DNA of 64,000 nucleotides, taken from Baylisascaris procyonis. Taxonomy: Eukaryota; Nematoda; Chromadorea; Rhabditida; Ascarididae. A model generated the notes under the pieces. The model was not told the origin of the DNA. It worked only from the letters and a program-made list of their open reading frames with translations, and made no database searches. The stretch covers positions 5,800,501 to 5,864,500 of the forward strand of contig JAZARR010000179.1 of assembly GCA_037389465.1 (NCBI GenBank), given 5' to 3'. How positions within the stretch are numbered: position 1 is the stretch's first letter; every line of letters begins with the position of its first letter. The translations under genes and the position numbers were made by a program. Below, in pieces: positions 1-11,310 of the stretch.

Positions 1-598
1 GAGTGCACGTTTTTCGAAATATTCCTATTTGAAATAGGTTCTTTCTCTGTGTGCCCTGTCTTTTTTGGCTGAAAACCTAAATGTGGGCCATTCGAAAGTT
101 GGAGTTTTGCGTTTTTCCGCAGCAACTGCTAGATTGCTAAGTGGGAAGAAATATGTGTCTAGAGGACTAACCTGAGAGAAGGTAAATATATGTCCAGCCA
201 GCGGTGCATCCAGTGCCCAATCCAGTACTTTCCTTCAAAATCAGTTCTGTATTGTACAGGTGCCCGTCGGTTTAATCAATAAAGTATGGGTGGAAAAACC
301 CGCGGAAGAAGTTGGCACGACAAACGTTTTGCATCCTGTTCACTTGTTCAACCGATGTGGCAAATTAATAGATAAATAGGCTGAATTATAGGCCCGACTT
401 TGACTGACCAGTTTTGGTTAGGTCAACTAACTTTATATTTTTGCAGCAATTCCTTAAAACTTCCCACGTCTGCTTATTTCCAATATGCAAATTTGCATGG
501 AACAAAATATTTTCCACATTAGCAATATTTCAAATGCGTTCATTTAGCGACCACAGCTGCTTGCGGCCTCTGATAAATCTCGCAACAGGAAAACTAAC

Positions 599-1982
599 CT
601 GTCATGGATTTGGTTTATAACTTGCTGCTCGAAAAAAAATAATCGTGCATCATCGTATCTTGTGCCGTAAATGATTGAATCATTCCTTTCCGGTAAACTC
701 TGAAAATTTTGGTCTTTTGCACTTAATTTGGTCTTGGCCTTTGTCGGATCTTCATTGGCACCGAATTTAGCTAACTTAGAAGCAGGAGATATAGCCGTGA
801 AGGAATGACAGATGCATAAAAAAACAGGCGCAGTTATTCGCATTGATGCACTCAGCTGCCTTAAAAGGGTATCCTTCTTAAAGAAATTTGTCAACATTTC
901 TTACAGAAGCATGCAAACAGATATTCTTTTACGTTTGATTCCAATTTGCCGAAAGCTAGGAGCATATTTTTCACTCACTTCAGAACAGATCGTCACATAT
1001 ATTGTTTATCTATTGCGAATACAGACGTACTTTTCCTCTTTTTGTTGGATCCGTCCTATACGTTGAAACTGACAAATCACAGAACCGAATCATATAACGA
1101 AATGGATTCGATGCACTCTTTCTTCATAGTCTGGTTGTTTACTTCTCGAATTTCAACTGGCGTTCAGAAAGGTATCAATATCTTGGAGGACATTCTCAGC
1201 TTCGTTTGCTTTATCTTTGAAAGTGGATGTCTGATTGATGGAGACCACAATTTCTATGAGTTAGTTGTTTTGACTTTTCGAGTTCCCTATCATTTTACAA
1301 AAATTTTTAGCAAAAATTGCATCCAAGGTTGTTGCGGCGCTAGTTTTCTCTCAAAATCTAAGGTGCCGTTTGCTTTTCGCTTCCACAGAGATGATAAACT
1401 ATGACCTTTTGGATTTCAGGATTGACCATTGTGAATATGTAGACTTTCCTCCCAGTAAGTCAACCGTTTGACTTCGTCCCATATTAGACATTCAGTGGGA
1501 CGCTGATAGATGTTCAAGTGATTCCTGGTGACCGTCAATTATCACACTCTTCTGATTTGAAACATCTCACGGATTTGCCTTCTAGTAATGCCTCGGTTCC
1601 ATGTCGATGCTTTTCCAAATGAACACTCATTTTCGTATATTGCGTGTAATAAATTTTAAACATGAACACTTTTGCGTATCAGTCATTGTTCTATAATCTC
1701 ACTCGTTCGTAAGGAAAGCTACAGTGGTAAGCACCACTGTGATCAATGCTGAAATCATCTCATTTGACTTCTTTCTTTGGGAGATATTGCTCAACAATGG
1801 GAGTTCGATTATAAGTCACTAACTACACTGCAGATTCCTCTTCAAAGAAGACATGACATTCACTAGTAATAACGAACCTTGCTAAACTCGTCCGGATGGC
1901 AACGAGTAAAACGATATTTATCACAGTTTACATCCACCGCCACCAAGGCTAACAGTAGCAAGAATTGAAGTGGAACAATCAT
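599..1982 (-). CDS. Small secreted protein, paralogue copy 1 (partial, 2+ exons)
   Basis: Unrecognised nematode secreted protein. The first coding exon, 1878..1982, starts with ATG directly after a TTGCAG acceptor. It encodes a signal peptide (MIVPLQFLLLLALVAV) and then a short mature start with two cysteines, ending CHPDEFSK before a GTTCGT donor (phase 0). Exon 599..699 follows a TTTTCAG acceptor and encodes SLPERNDSIIYGTRYDD onward to IHD, with donor GTTAGT (phase 2). The two exons join in phase. Both have clear homologues with the same phases in the plus-strand copy at 6122..7808, the second with identical length (101 bases). The last exon was not found and may lie beyond the left edge. 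Function is unknown. Confidence 0.6.
1158..1253 (-). CDS. Coding-like exon inside copy 1 intron
   Basis: Open minus-strand stretch between a CATAG acceptor and a GTTGAA donor (phase 1 to 1). The translation is helical and charged, including KDKANEAENVLQDIDTFLN, unlike random AT-rich sequence. Its phases do not fit the simple two-exon join of the surrounding gene, so it could be an alternative exon, part of another gene, or chance. The overlapping plus-strand ORF (946..1404) has no features I recognise. Confidence 0.3.
1703..1748 (-). CDS. Possible short exon with Ig-like D-x-G-x-Y-x-C motif
   Basis: A 46-base minus-strand open segment lies between a GATTTCAG acceptor and a GTGAGA donor. It encodes IDHSGAYHCSFPYER, resembling the D-x-G-x-Y-x-C turn before the last strand of an immunoglobulin domain. 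It is too short to assign, and no other part of an Ig domain was identified nearby. Confidence 0.22.
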
Positions 1983-2444
1983 CTGCAACTTGTTTTCGTC
2001 GATTTTCAAAAATAGCACCAAGATTGTTTAACTGTTACTATGTCCTCAGATTGCCTCGCGGGAAATTTTTTTAAAAACATTTTTGGCCATGAAAAATTAT
2101 CAAACAATTTTTAAACGACAGTTAAACAATTTTTTTAAACAATATCTCCTTAATTTCACTTCCGTAGCGCAAAAAAAGATAGCAATATTTAATGCTCGAA
2201 AGTTTGGACGCCAATATCCAATAATCAAATACTACGAGGACCGATAGAACAATTGTTTTGTTCTACAGTTTCACCTGGGAAGACGAATTGTTTGGTCCCA
2301 TTGCGAAGTACGACCTCTACGATATTTTTTCCATCGGCATGCTTAGCCCCAATCGCTGAAACCGCTGCTCTTGGAATGCATAACGGCGAGCAAGCGTTGC
2401 AAAGTTTGCACGTTTAGAAGCGGTGCCATTCACCTAGTTAAGGC

Positions 2445-2517
2445 TTGGGGAAATTCGAGCAACTTGTGAATAATCTCTTGCTGAGGGTGGCTTTACAAGT
2501 TGTTCGAATTTTCTCAA
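2445..2517. repeat. Imperfect stem-loop, 23-base arms, 27-base loop
   Basis: The arm at 2445..2467 pairs with 2495..2517 at about 20 of 23 positions. The paired core is GAAATTCGAGCAACTTGT against ACAAGTTGTTCGAATTTTC. Size and shape resemble a small pre-miRNA-type hairpin, but it could equally be a relic of a foldback transposon. It lies in a long intron or leader of copy 1. Confidence 0.4.
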
Positions 2518-2989
2518 ATGAAACCCGAAAAAGGCAAATTCTTGATGAGGGACTGGTGATGTTGGATAATTGGAGGTAGGCAATCAAGTGGCATCACAAA
2601 GCGCACTTACGAGAATGCATTTCATATTTTGATTACTTCTACGAATTTGTGATGAAAAGTCGTGATCCGAGAAATAGTTGTTCACAAATCTATAGTATGA
2701 ATTAGTGCTGCAAGAAATTAGACGAAAACAATGGCTCGTAAAAACTCTCAAAAGTTTTACGTGAAGCTAAGACTGCATTCCTCTGGTTGTGGTGCCCTTT
2801 ATAGTCAAGAAATGCAAAGAAGTGAACAGAAAACAAGACAATGGGCTATGATTCTTGAGTGTCTTGAACTTTGCAGTACCTCTGCTTTTTTGAATTTCTC
2901 TGCTTTTTTGTTTGGCAGAGGCCAATCCTAAGGACCGTCGAATGAGGGGATAAGGTAATATGAAAGAGGGGACCGGGCCCGAAAGGGAC

Positions 2990-3416
2990 GTCCTACTTGC
3001 TTAGTCTCCAACATGAAGGCACGTCGACAGACCTTTCGTACAGCGAAGGATCAGCGTCTACCAGAATACACCAGAGCAGCCTCATCATGAGGCTTACCAT
3101 GTTCAGAAGTGTGCGACAGGTCAAAAGAACAGCCGGCATATTTGAATCCAGCATAGAACAAATCGAAACATACCCTGCTAGAAAAACACACCGTGGGGCC
3201 CATGTTATGCCCGATTTGCGGAGATACGTTTCAATTATCTCTCCGCTTTCTAGAATATCTGGACGAGCGAAGTTACCAACGTCCCTTCCCACAGTTACCA
3301 ACGACTGAGCTGCGAACGATGCAGCAAGCAGAATCCAGCCAAAGTCTTGCCGCAAGACTGTGGACGAGCTGTTCGCAAAAGCGAAAACAGCTCAATGATG
3401 TCCGAGCTAATTTTTT
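2990..3416 (-). other. Conserved leader downstream of copy 1 TATA
   Basis: The sequence downstream of the minus TATA box aligns, at roughly 60 percent by eye in the best part, with that downstream of the plus TATA box at 5510..5822. Shared blocks include CCAGATATTC and ACATGGSCC. A 120-codon frame is open here (DILESGEIIETYL) but has no upstream ATG. A GTAAGC donor follows a downstream ATG at about 3100. It may be a transcribed 5' leader (outron) or an older coding exon. It does not join visibly to the signal-peptide exon at 1982. Confidence 0.4.
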
Positions 3417-3454
3417 GCCTTTTATATAGACTGAAATCAGCACGAAATTTGCAT
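3417..3454 (-). promoter_or_regulatory. Octamer + TATA promoter of copy 1
   Basis: Reading minus: octamer-containing ATGCAAATTTC at 3444..3454, a 14-base spacer, then CTATATAAAAGGC at 3417..3429. The plus-strand copy has the same two blocks with the same spacer (5472..5509). ATGCAAAT is the classical POU-domain site. A strong TATA at this position suggests the transcription start is near 3390. Confidence 0.6.
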
Positions 3455-3879
3455 TCATATAAATATTGCAGCAATTCGGAAATTCAAAGCAGTCATGAGG
3501 ATTACATATGCAAAGTGCTATAGTAATTTATATGCGGAGCCAATTGAGTTCTCCTGATTCCTTTTGTTTTGCAAGTAGTTGACGATCTTCGGCTTTGATT
3601 TGATCTCAGCCTACAAATCATTTTATACAGGAGTAAATCCCATATGGTGGATGCAAATTTGCGAAGCTGTTTGTCACTGGTTCTAAGGCAACCTAGTATC
3701 CGCATACGCAGAAAAAAGTGCACGATACAAAGATTATGAAGAAAGCTTATCCGCTTTTTAAATTTTTTTGCAAATGTGTATTTTGGCGATGTCGTATTCT
3801 TATTTGTGCGCATCGCATTTGTTCGACAACTTCAACTCGCGACACATCGAAAACAAGGGATCAGAGCTTGCTGCAGACA

Positions 3880-4440
3880 AAGTACTCTAGAAATGAAATA
3901 ACTTTCTGGATTTTGCCCAGCTCGATTTCCTCCCTGCTCGGTCCACGATGTTGCAGCTTAGTTCGTACTCAACGAATTGGGTGTTCTTATCGTATATGAG
4001 AATTCAGACCGAAACTGTGTATGTATGTGGATCATGCTAAAACCTCTAATATGTTCGTCATGAAAATCTACTCTTGAAATAAAAAAAAAAAAACGGCATC
4101 GTTGGCTCTTTCCTAAGTGGATCGAGCATTCTTATGTGAACGAAGTTTTCAAGTAAAAATCGAAGATGGTTACTCGAATCCCTATCTAAAACCTAATGAT
4201 GTTAAACAAAGAATTGCCTTAGGTCCCGTTTTCTTTCTCATCTGTATCAATGATGTTTCCGATAATATTCTCAACGATAACGACCTCTTTGCTATAGATC
4301 TCAAAATTAGCCGCCCATTGCGTGATCGTGCAGACATTTTCCATATTTTGCAAAGGGATCTTGATGCATTCGCTAATTGGATGCATACATCAAACAGTCC
4401 AACAAATAAAGAAATAAATGTGTAGTGAAAAAAGCGAAAC
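3880..4440 (+). mobile_element. Degraded non-LTR retrotransposon (LINE) reverse transcriptase fragment
   Basis: A frame from 3903 reads like the conserved LINE block before the RT palm (QLDFLPARSTMLQL, compare Q-x-GF-x-PGRST). The frame 4117..4425 contains LGPVFFLICINDVSDNIL, then LFAIDLKI and LQRDLDAFANW. This is the jockey/CR1-type pattern SxLGPxLFLIxINDL...FADDxK...LQxDLxxxxxW. The catalytic F-A-D-D box is altered to F-A-I-D, the two blocks are in separate frames, and a poly-A run (4081..4093) separates them, so it is dead. It lies between the two divergent paralogues. Confidence 0.75.
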
Positions 4441-5471
4441 CGTGCCGTAATTGATAAATAGACGGGAACGTTTTGGATTTGATAGAGGAAGAATCAATCT
4501 CGCACTATCTGTGTTTGCGGTTTATGTTAGAAGCTCCTACAAGCAAAGTGGGCATCCCAACGGAGCCTCTTAAAACGGAATTGAGCACTTGCAAGACGAG
4601 GGCTAATGACTACTCAGGGGAGCCGAAGATGACCACTGCCGGAGCTCTCCGAAAAATTCAGGAAATGGTTGACCGCGTCAGCGTGCCTTACTATCAAGGT
4701 TTCGATACTGTTTCCCATTGTCGTTTTCTGTGTGGCGTGCACAATGATGGCAATTTTGTGCCGAGCGAGACGAAGGATGAATGAAGTAAATGTTCACTTC
4801 TGAAAACTACATCTACTCTTTTTATTCTAAAATGGTTTGTTGTATACAGATTTTTCTCGTGAATTCGGAAGTTAATCGAATCTTCGTTGTTTGGACGAAT
4901 ATTTCACTAAGCGTAATACTTCATCGATCAATGATGCCAATCGCTCGTAGAAATCTTGCGGCAAAGATTCAGTTTTGCTGTAGTGTAACTGATGTGAGAT
5001 GAGAAACTGACAAGTGTAAAATTTGCACAATTTCTCCCATATTTAAATCCTCATAGCCCTCATCAAAGATTGCGGACCGGGTTAAGAAATCGTGTTGAAG
5101 GTCCAATTATAGACTACGTGGAGTATATTTAGCTAATTTTGGGATTTTCTTTAATTTTAAAGTGTTGAAACTATCGAATTGGTAGCTATGCACACACATG
5201 CGGATATGACGTTGCCATAGTATATGTTTGAAAGCGAGTTTATTTGCGGAATAAACACGTGTAATTGCAATTGTTGGCATTATTTCTGCACGATTTTGTA
5301 TTTCGCATTTTTTCTGCATATACATATTCCAGCTACCCCAAAATGAACGACAGACAACTCCATGAATTTGCATCCAACGTTCGCGATTTGCAGCTCCGTG
5401 AATAAATTAATGCAACATTTTGCATACGGAGTGGTCCACAGTTGCTTGGAAATTTGGAAATGTCGATGTCG
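4441..5471. other. Intergenic, no supported gene
   Basis: The frame at 4473..4784 looks mildly coding (basic, with one LQ/CK-rich stretch) and may be the C-terminal tail of the LINE, but no motif supports it. The rest, up to the plus promoter, shows only short open frames. Several TTTGCAT-type half octamers occur at 5361..5480. Confidence 0.4.
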
Positions 5472-5509
5472 ATGCAAATTTCATTCTAATGCTAAACTAT
5501 ATAAAAGGC
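5472..5509 (+). promoter_or_regulatory. Octamer + TATA promoter of copy 2
   Basis: ATGCAAATTTC at 5472..5482, a 14-base spacer, then CTATATAAAAGGC at 5497..5509. Element order and spacing match the minus-strand copy at 3417..3454. It faces the downstream signal-peptide exon at 6122. Confidence 0.6.
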
Positions 5510-5822
5510 GAGCAAAGAGCTCCGGGTTCAGTGTAAGGTGTCCTCACGGCCGCGAAGAGCTGGTTGCTCGTGTCGCCGTGGAACCTTGATTGGATTCTGG
5601 TTGCTGGGCCGCTCAAGAGTCGATTGGGTTTCAAGAGGAAGCATTGCCAGCTTCTCGAGCCCAGATATTCGTGATAACAGGCGAATATTAGCGACGTACC
5701 TCGGCCATCCGAGCGCGACATGGCCCACAAGGTACATCGTCCAGTACGAGTTTTATGGCCGTTTGGATTCTGCTGGGTTCGATTGCGTCGGCATATTCCT
5801 CTGGTTGCCTCCTCACTTTCCA
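5510..5822 (+). other. Conserved leader downstream of copy 2 TATA
   Basis: Homologous to the leader at 2990..3416 on minus. An ATG at 5756 opens a short signal-peptide-like frame, MAVWILLGSIASAYSSGC, ending at a GTGAGA donor around 5821. The frame further upstream (SSPDIRDNRRILATYLG) has no ATG. It could be a 5' exon supplying the start for the ATG-less exon at 6122, although the copy 1 signal exon has its own ATG. Confidence 0.4.
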
Positions 5823-6121
5823 GTGAGACGGAGCCCCTGACGGCGCTGCTGCAGTATTTTCTGATTGGTGCTCCTTAACATGGGCGTGTGGTTGTTAGAA
5901 GTTTCAGCTGTGCTCACCCCTTGCTTCACTTGTAATTCAGCGCATTTTGATGACACAAACTTGTGGCAAACATCTGCGGCCTGGAGAAATGTTTATGGAT
6001 GATAGGAGGGCGGGAAGGTGTGAGATATTTATGGGAACTTCTGTGAGGCAATCTCAGGACAGAGCAACGCATTAACGGTCATACTGTTACTTACTGAAAG
6101 CCGTTGAGAGATAAATTGCAG

Positions 6122-8316
6122 ATTAATATTTCATTCCAAGTCGTGCTGCTGTTAGCGTTGAAAGTGGTGAACTGCGAGGAAGGGACTTTTAGCGAGATTT
6201 GTGATCCGGAGCAGTACCTAAAGGTTTGTTAGGTGCTATTCAAGTCTTATTGTTTTTAAAGTTGTTCTGGAATGTGATATTCGCATATCTTGCCGAAGTT
6301 AAACAGTCGCTGCAGAATAAGACTTCACAGCAAACGAGGTCAAATAGACGAACTCGACCGCTCGTCACAGTATTACTAGCCAATGTGATTTACCTCACGA
6401 ATTGATGGGGCGATTGCACATCGAGGAATATGCGAAAGGAAATTATATTTTCAAGTTGCTCTATGCAACACGCAAACATAGTCGCGTATTCTGATCAACT
6501 CGATTTTTGATCTCCAATGTGGAGAGTTTAACACATGAGAAGAACCACATACTTCGGATGTCTACTATGGAAAATAAGAGACATAATAGCGCTAAGGATG
6601 AACGAAAATTGTATGAATAATTAATATAATAGCTTATCGTAATACAAAGCAGTTGAGAGAATCTTCTGGCATCTTCGGGGTCGACGATTGTATTTGTACT
6701 GTTGAATCGAATAGGCAACACAATTTACCAACCGAAAAGAGCAAATAAACAAAAGCAAGGATCTTCGAAATCACCTATAGTCGAGCATAATAGCAAATGT
6801 TTTTTATGATTTAGGAGTAGCGAAGCAGAGGAAAACATATGCATAACCATGTCAACATGAAATGAGTTAATAACATGAAACGTTTCCCAAACACCTCATC
6901 TTTCGAAACGATACGACCTCAAATGGGAACGATTCAGCACGACGCAATTAATAGAATAGCATGAATGTCCATCGCTTTTTTTTCACATTGCCCTGACAGG
7001 CGCAGCAATAAACCCAAGACCAATTATTTATGTTACGATGGGGAAGTTCTGTTTATTAGAGAATTGCAGCACACAATGAAACAATTGAGAAGGATGGCTA
7101 GAGGAGGCACTAATCACATAGCACCAACCAAAAACCGCAAATTAATAAATAAAACAATTTGATATCACTCACTTAAGGGTTTTGTTTAGTCTATAAACGT
7201 GTTAACTGTTAGCAATAACACTATGTCGATCGTATTAACTGTAAGCGATCCGAGATCAAAATTGATTCCCACTCGATGTAATTTGAGAGTGCATATAGAC
7301 CATCGCAGTAACCTAAGCATTTTGCATATCTTCAACAGCGAATCTATGCAATTTCAAACACCCATATAACAACTATAGCATTCAAAGGGATAGAGAAACA
7401 TCGAAAGTGAAACATTCGGCTATCTTTTAAATTGTGGACACGGTGGGATTTATGGGATTTGTTACGACAAGAATGCAAAAGCATGACTATAGCTCGCAGC
7501 AAAATTTGAGCAACTACAAGAGCATATTCGTTTTTGGCAAGGCTCGTGATTTTACGAGAAACGCACGATTTAAGAGTTGCACACGCTAACTAGTGGATAT
7601 GCGGTTTCCAGATCGTTATATCTGTCATCAGTGTAGCCGCTAAATTCATCGATGACGACAACACCTCAGCTAGGATGATGTCAGATGTAAAAGAATGCAA
7701 ATTTCAGTGTTTACCGGGGAGGAACGATTCGATTGCATACGGCGCAAGATCGGATGATGGAATGCTGGTTATTTTCAATAAGCAAATGATCGAGGAAATT
7801 CATGATCAGTTGGTTTTTCTTGTCGCCAAATCTAATGCCTTTCTCGAATATCATAGAGAGAACGCATTGAGAGTCTTGCTAATCTAAAGCATTCTTATCT
7901 CATGCGCACATGAGAAAATGAGTAAGCGAACATGGGAAGTCTGGTGTGAGGTTACTGTAGGAAAGTCAGCAGTGCCCAGAACGATCAGAAGCCCACCTCG
8001 GAATGCGCGACAGGAGATCACTTCTATGATATTCACGAATAATATTGAACGTGCAACATAAGCGAAAGAACAACATGGCATCTCGGCGTGTCGCAAGGAG
8101 ACTTCGTCTCCGCCTCTCTTGCTCCGAGCAAAGAAGAACATTGGCGCGATGATGCAAACGTATTTGCTATATATCCTTCAAAATCTGACTACACTGTACT
8201 CACATTCTGCTTATGGCTTCAGATCAGTTGCAATACGCAGTTGCACTTTGTGCGACATCACAGTTCCTATGCGAAAACCATTGATTGGGCACGGGGCATC
8301 ATTGACCATGATATGA
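6122..8316 (+). CDS. Small secreted protein, paralogue copy 2 (3 exons)
   Basis: Three exons chain in phase: 6122..6223 (signal peptide QVVLLLALKVVNC, ending CDPEQYLK, donor GTTTGT, phase 0), 7708..7808 (CLPGRNDSIAYGARSDD, donor GTTGGT, phase 2) and 8223..8316 (SVAIRSCTLCDITVPMRK, then stop TGA). The joined product is about 98 residues: a cleaved leader and a small mature protein with five cysteines. Exons 1 and 2 match the minus-strand copy. Here the first codon after the acceptor is ATT, where the paralogue has ATG. So the start has been lost, or translation begins in an upstream exon (see 5756). Function is unknown. Confidence 0.6.
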
Positions 8317-8399
8317 GCAAACGGGAAAGAAGGGAGCAATGTCGAAGTCAACTGAAGCACACAACTGAGGCAAAAACGTAACTTGTAAAATCAGCCGAA

Positions 8400-10190
8400 T
8401 TTGGCTTGGACATTAACGGCGCTATCACTCCAGTAGGCCCGTCAAGCGCTGCGTTCTTGAAAGCGTAGCTGGATCTCTATCGCCGATCGGATCACACACT
8501 TCTGAGAACATATGGAATCCCTCCGTTCGAACCCACGTCCACTCACCCGAAACTTGAACTTCCTACGTTCGCAGATGGCTCATGTGAATACATTCGAGTT
8601 ATGAGGCTTATTTGAAGCAGCTATATGCGGTCAGCCACACATATCTGATGTGGGGAAACTGCTATTTGCTTGGATGCCTCAATTGAAGCGTAGATCCGGC
8701 TGCTGCTGGTCAATGCGTCACGGCGGCTTTAGAAGAGTGTCATTAGTGAGCTGAAGACTCTATAGGGGGATCAAAAAGACATGGCTCACAGATTAAATAG
8801 CCGTTCGCAGGCTCTTTAACCTTCTCTATGAATCGACTAGCTTCTACTCTATAACCATGAAGTCTCGCGCATCTTGCGTCAAATGCAAACCATATCGACA
8901 AGGAGCGTGTTCTTTTCGACGTTGAGGAGCATCCTCTAGAAAAGCTGAAGAATATGTCTACAAAGCGAAAAAGCGTCCCGACAAGTGGACAACGAAGCAT
9001 TTCAAGACGCTCATTTTGCAAGAACTCGAATGCTCCAGAGGTTGTGGAAAACTTTGATAGATGCGGAGGATTGCCCGACCACAATGAGTCAAATTTTCGG
9101 CCGTAAATGGCAACAGAGGCTTCTGAACAGGATGTCAACCTTTGCAGGATGGTTCAAAATGTCCGCTTCATGATTGGCGGGGGTCCTGTAATGTTGGAAA
9201 AACAGCTAAAAAAAGATGAAACTTCAGCAGAAAATATATATCAATGAACGCACGGTTCAAGGAACGACCGCGTAGAACATGCAGTACACATGGGATTGGA
9301 CCGTTAGTAACCATGATCCGTCAGTTGATGAAGAGCTACTAACGTTCCTTGCTTCGAAAAGAAGTGACGGCATTTATTTCATACATCAGCGAACCTGCAA
9401 TGAGACGACTTTGAAATAATATTTGGGTGACCGATTTTCTTGGGAAGTTGCCACAGGAACTTGTCAACTGAGAGGGCTTATTCGTTATTTTTATAGCACA
9501 GTATTAGGGTGAAATGCATTCATCGTGAATACTGACAGCTTTGACTTTCCAAACGAGAGTTAGCTGAAGAATTGTAATGAAAAATTTACAAAAAAAATTT
9601 CATCTTGTTAATTAATGTCACAAATTAGCAGCAAAGAATTATCTATCAATAGATCTTTTTTTAAATATTATATGCCAACCAATTTATAATAATGGATGAT
9701 CAGTTGAACAGCGTAAAAAAGTCATTATCGTGCCAATTCCTCTGGAAGGTTTCTCCACTTGCATGATGTTAATGTAAATGATGAACGGCTCTGTCATAAA
9801 ACTTTCATTTTATAGCCAAAAACTAAGATCCCTTCTGCATACAGACTATTTGGGTTGGAGATTCGCATTCACTCAGGTTTGCATCTTGAAGACAATTTTT
9901 CTCGATGTATTATTGAGACGGGGCTATGCCTATAAATAAGGACAAAATTATAGAAGTTATGAGGAGGTACTATAAGAAGGAAGTACTATAAGAAAAGCTG
10001 AAGAGCCTACAACTACTTGCAAACAACTTAGAACTTGCATATTTTGCGCCGATTTCGACGTATCCACAATTAATTGCTAAGAGCAAATGAGCACCTCAGA
10101 ACAATTTATCCTTTTTCTCGGCGTAGAAAAAAGTTTGAGCGATAAGAGGCTTTCACCAGAGGATTTCTAGAGATCAGATGAACCATATTG
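8400..10190. other. No supported gene
   Basis: Both strands have medium-length open frames at 8743..9173 (minus 131 codons, plus 62 codons), neither with recognisable motifs or good splice sites. The rest is AT-rich noncoding sequence. A plus frame near 8970..9107 reads coding-like but has no flanking exons. Confidence 0.35.
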
Positions 10191-10193
10191 CAG

Positions 10194-10374
10194 AATTCTA
10201 TTTCCTGGCATAATTTTGTTGTTTCCGATGTTGCTGGTAACTACGCGCTAGTGTTCATTGATAGCGACCGTCAAAATAACGCACATGAAAAAGCATGTGA
10301 TCGTAGCGGGTGATGTCGAATTTGTTGAATTGAAAATGCTGTATATGACTCCAGCAGAATATAGCAGGAAATAA
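10194..10374 (+). CDS. Exon of unrecognised extracellular-type protein, with a frame change
   Basis: After an ATTGCAG acceptor the plus frame reads NSISWHNFVVSDVAGNYAL and continues to a TGA at 10311. The next frame takes over at that point (DVEFVELKMLYMTPAEY, to 10374). Both halves look like genuine protein, so a one-base shift within or beside the GGG at 10308..10310 probably separates them. A minus ORF (10271..10570) covers the same bases but is less convincing. It is the first of a series of plus-strand exons continuing to 31.6 kb. Confidence 0.4.
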
Positions 10375-10962
10375 TTTGAGTGTTGGTGCAGTGCGCAAGC
10401 TCTTTACTAAGGTGAAAATTAAACAAGTTACCCTCTATATGAACACTATTTAGAAGCACTAACACTCGGCCGAATGAGCCTAGGCTGTTATTGCACGCAC
10501 AATAGGTAAATTGTTGTTTTTCAGTCCTCTCCACTCCCATTCCAGAAAAAAGATTACTGTAAACATTCATGGGTGTATTCTCACGATATGCAAATACTCG
10601 TGTTCGTTATTGAATTCCACCAATATCTGCAATCTTTTCAGCCCATGCTATTTAGCATGTGTAATTTCTGGGCAAAATTTGTTGAAAAAGATATATACCT
10701 CATAGCTCACTTAAGCCTTGCACTTACACTCTCGAAAATGTGAGGGAAACAGCGAAGCGTGACAAAACGAAAAGAAATTTTGATTCTTTGAAAATGTCGT
10801 CTTGATACCTTGCAAGAGTAAATTTAGCAACCCATATCTATTGATAGATAAAAGCAAAGAGCAACGAAGACACTGTTGGAGGATATTCTGCTCGAATAGT
10901 AGTAATTTGTTCAGTACCTAATATTACTGTTATTGTTGTATTTTCTGTTTTATTATGCTCAG

Positions 10963-11277
10963 GCATTGATCGTGTACGTGCAAGGCCTCGTTCACATGAT
11001 TGTGACTATCAACGATTTTCCAACCTATGTAATGAATGCGACAATTTACCACTTCAAGGAGTTCCATCGAATGATCCATCCAGATCCGAAGAATTTTTTA
11101 TTTCCTTTTGCGACGTACAATTCATCGCTCATCATTCTCGATAGATGGAGATTAGATGAATTCGGAGAGAAATATAAATTTTATGTATCCAGCGATTCTT
11201 ATCCACCAAATGAGCCGGACTCTATTTTATACGCCTTTGGACTGTACTATGGTGAGGTAACCGAATTCAGGCTAACG
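10963..11277 (+). CDS. 105-codon exon, extracellular-type protein
   Basis: Acceptor CTCAG, donor GTAGGT, phase 0 to 0. The translation holds two N-glycosylation sequons (NAT, NSS) and aromatic beta-strand-like stretches such as FLFPFATYNSSLIILDRW. No family was recognised. The next plus exons with linked phases lie at 13.6-15.6 kb, but continuity is not shown. Confidence 0.5.
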
Positions 11278-11310
11278 GTAGGTTCCAAACTTGAATGCAA
11301 CAAAATTATA

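Noticed and set aside
946..1404. 152-codon plus ORF
   Set aside because: Hydrophobic and low in charged residues, no signal or domain, and the opposite strand carries a better exon with splice sites at 1158..1253.
8743..9173. Opposed ORFs of 131 and 62 codons
   Set aside because: Neither strand has recognisable motifs or good splice signals, so left unannotated.
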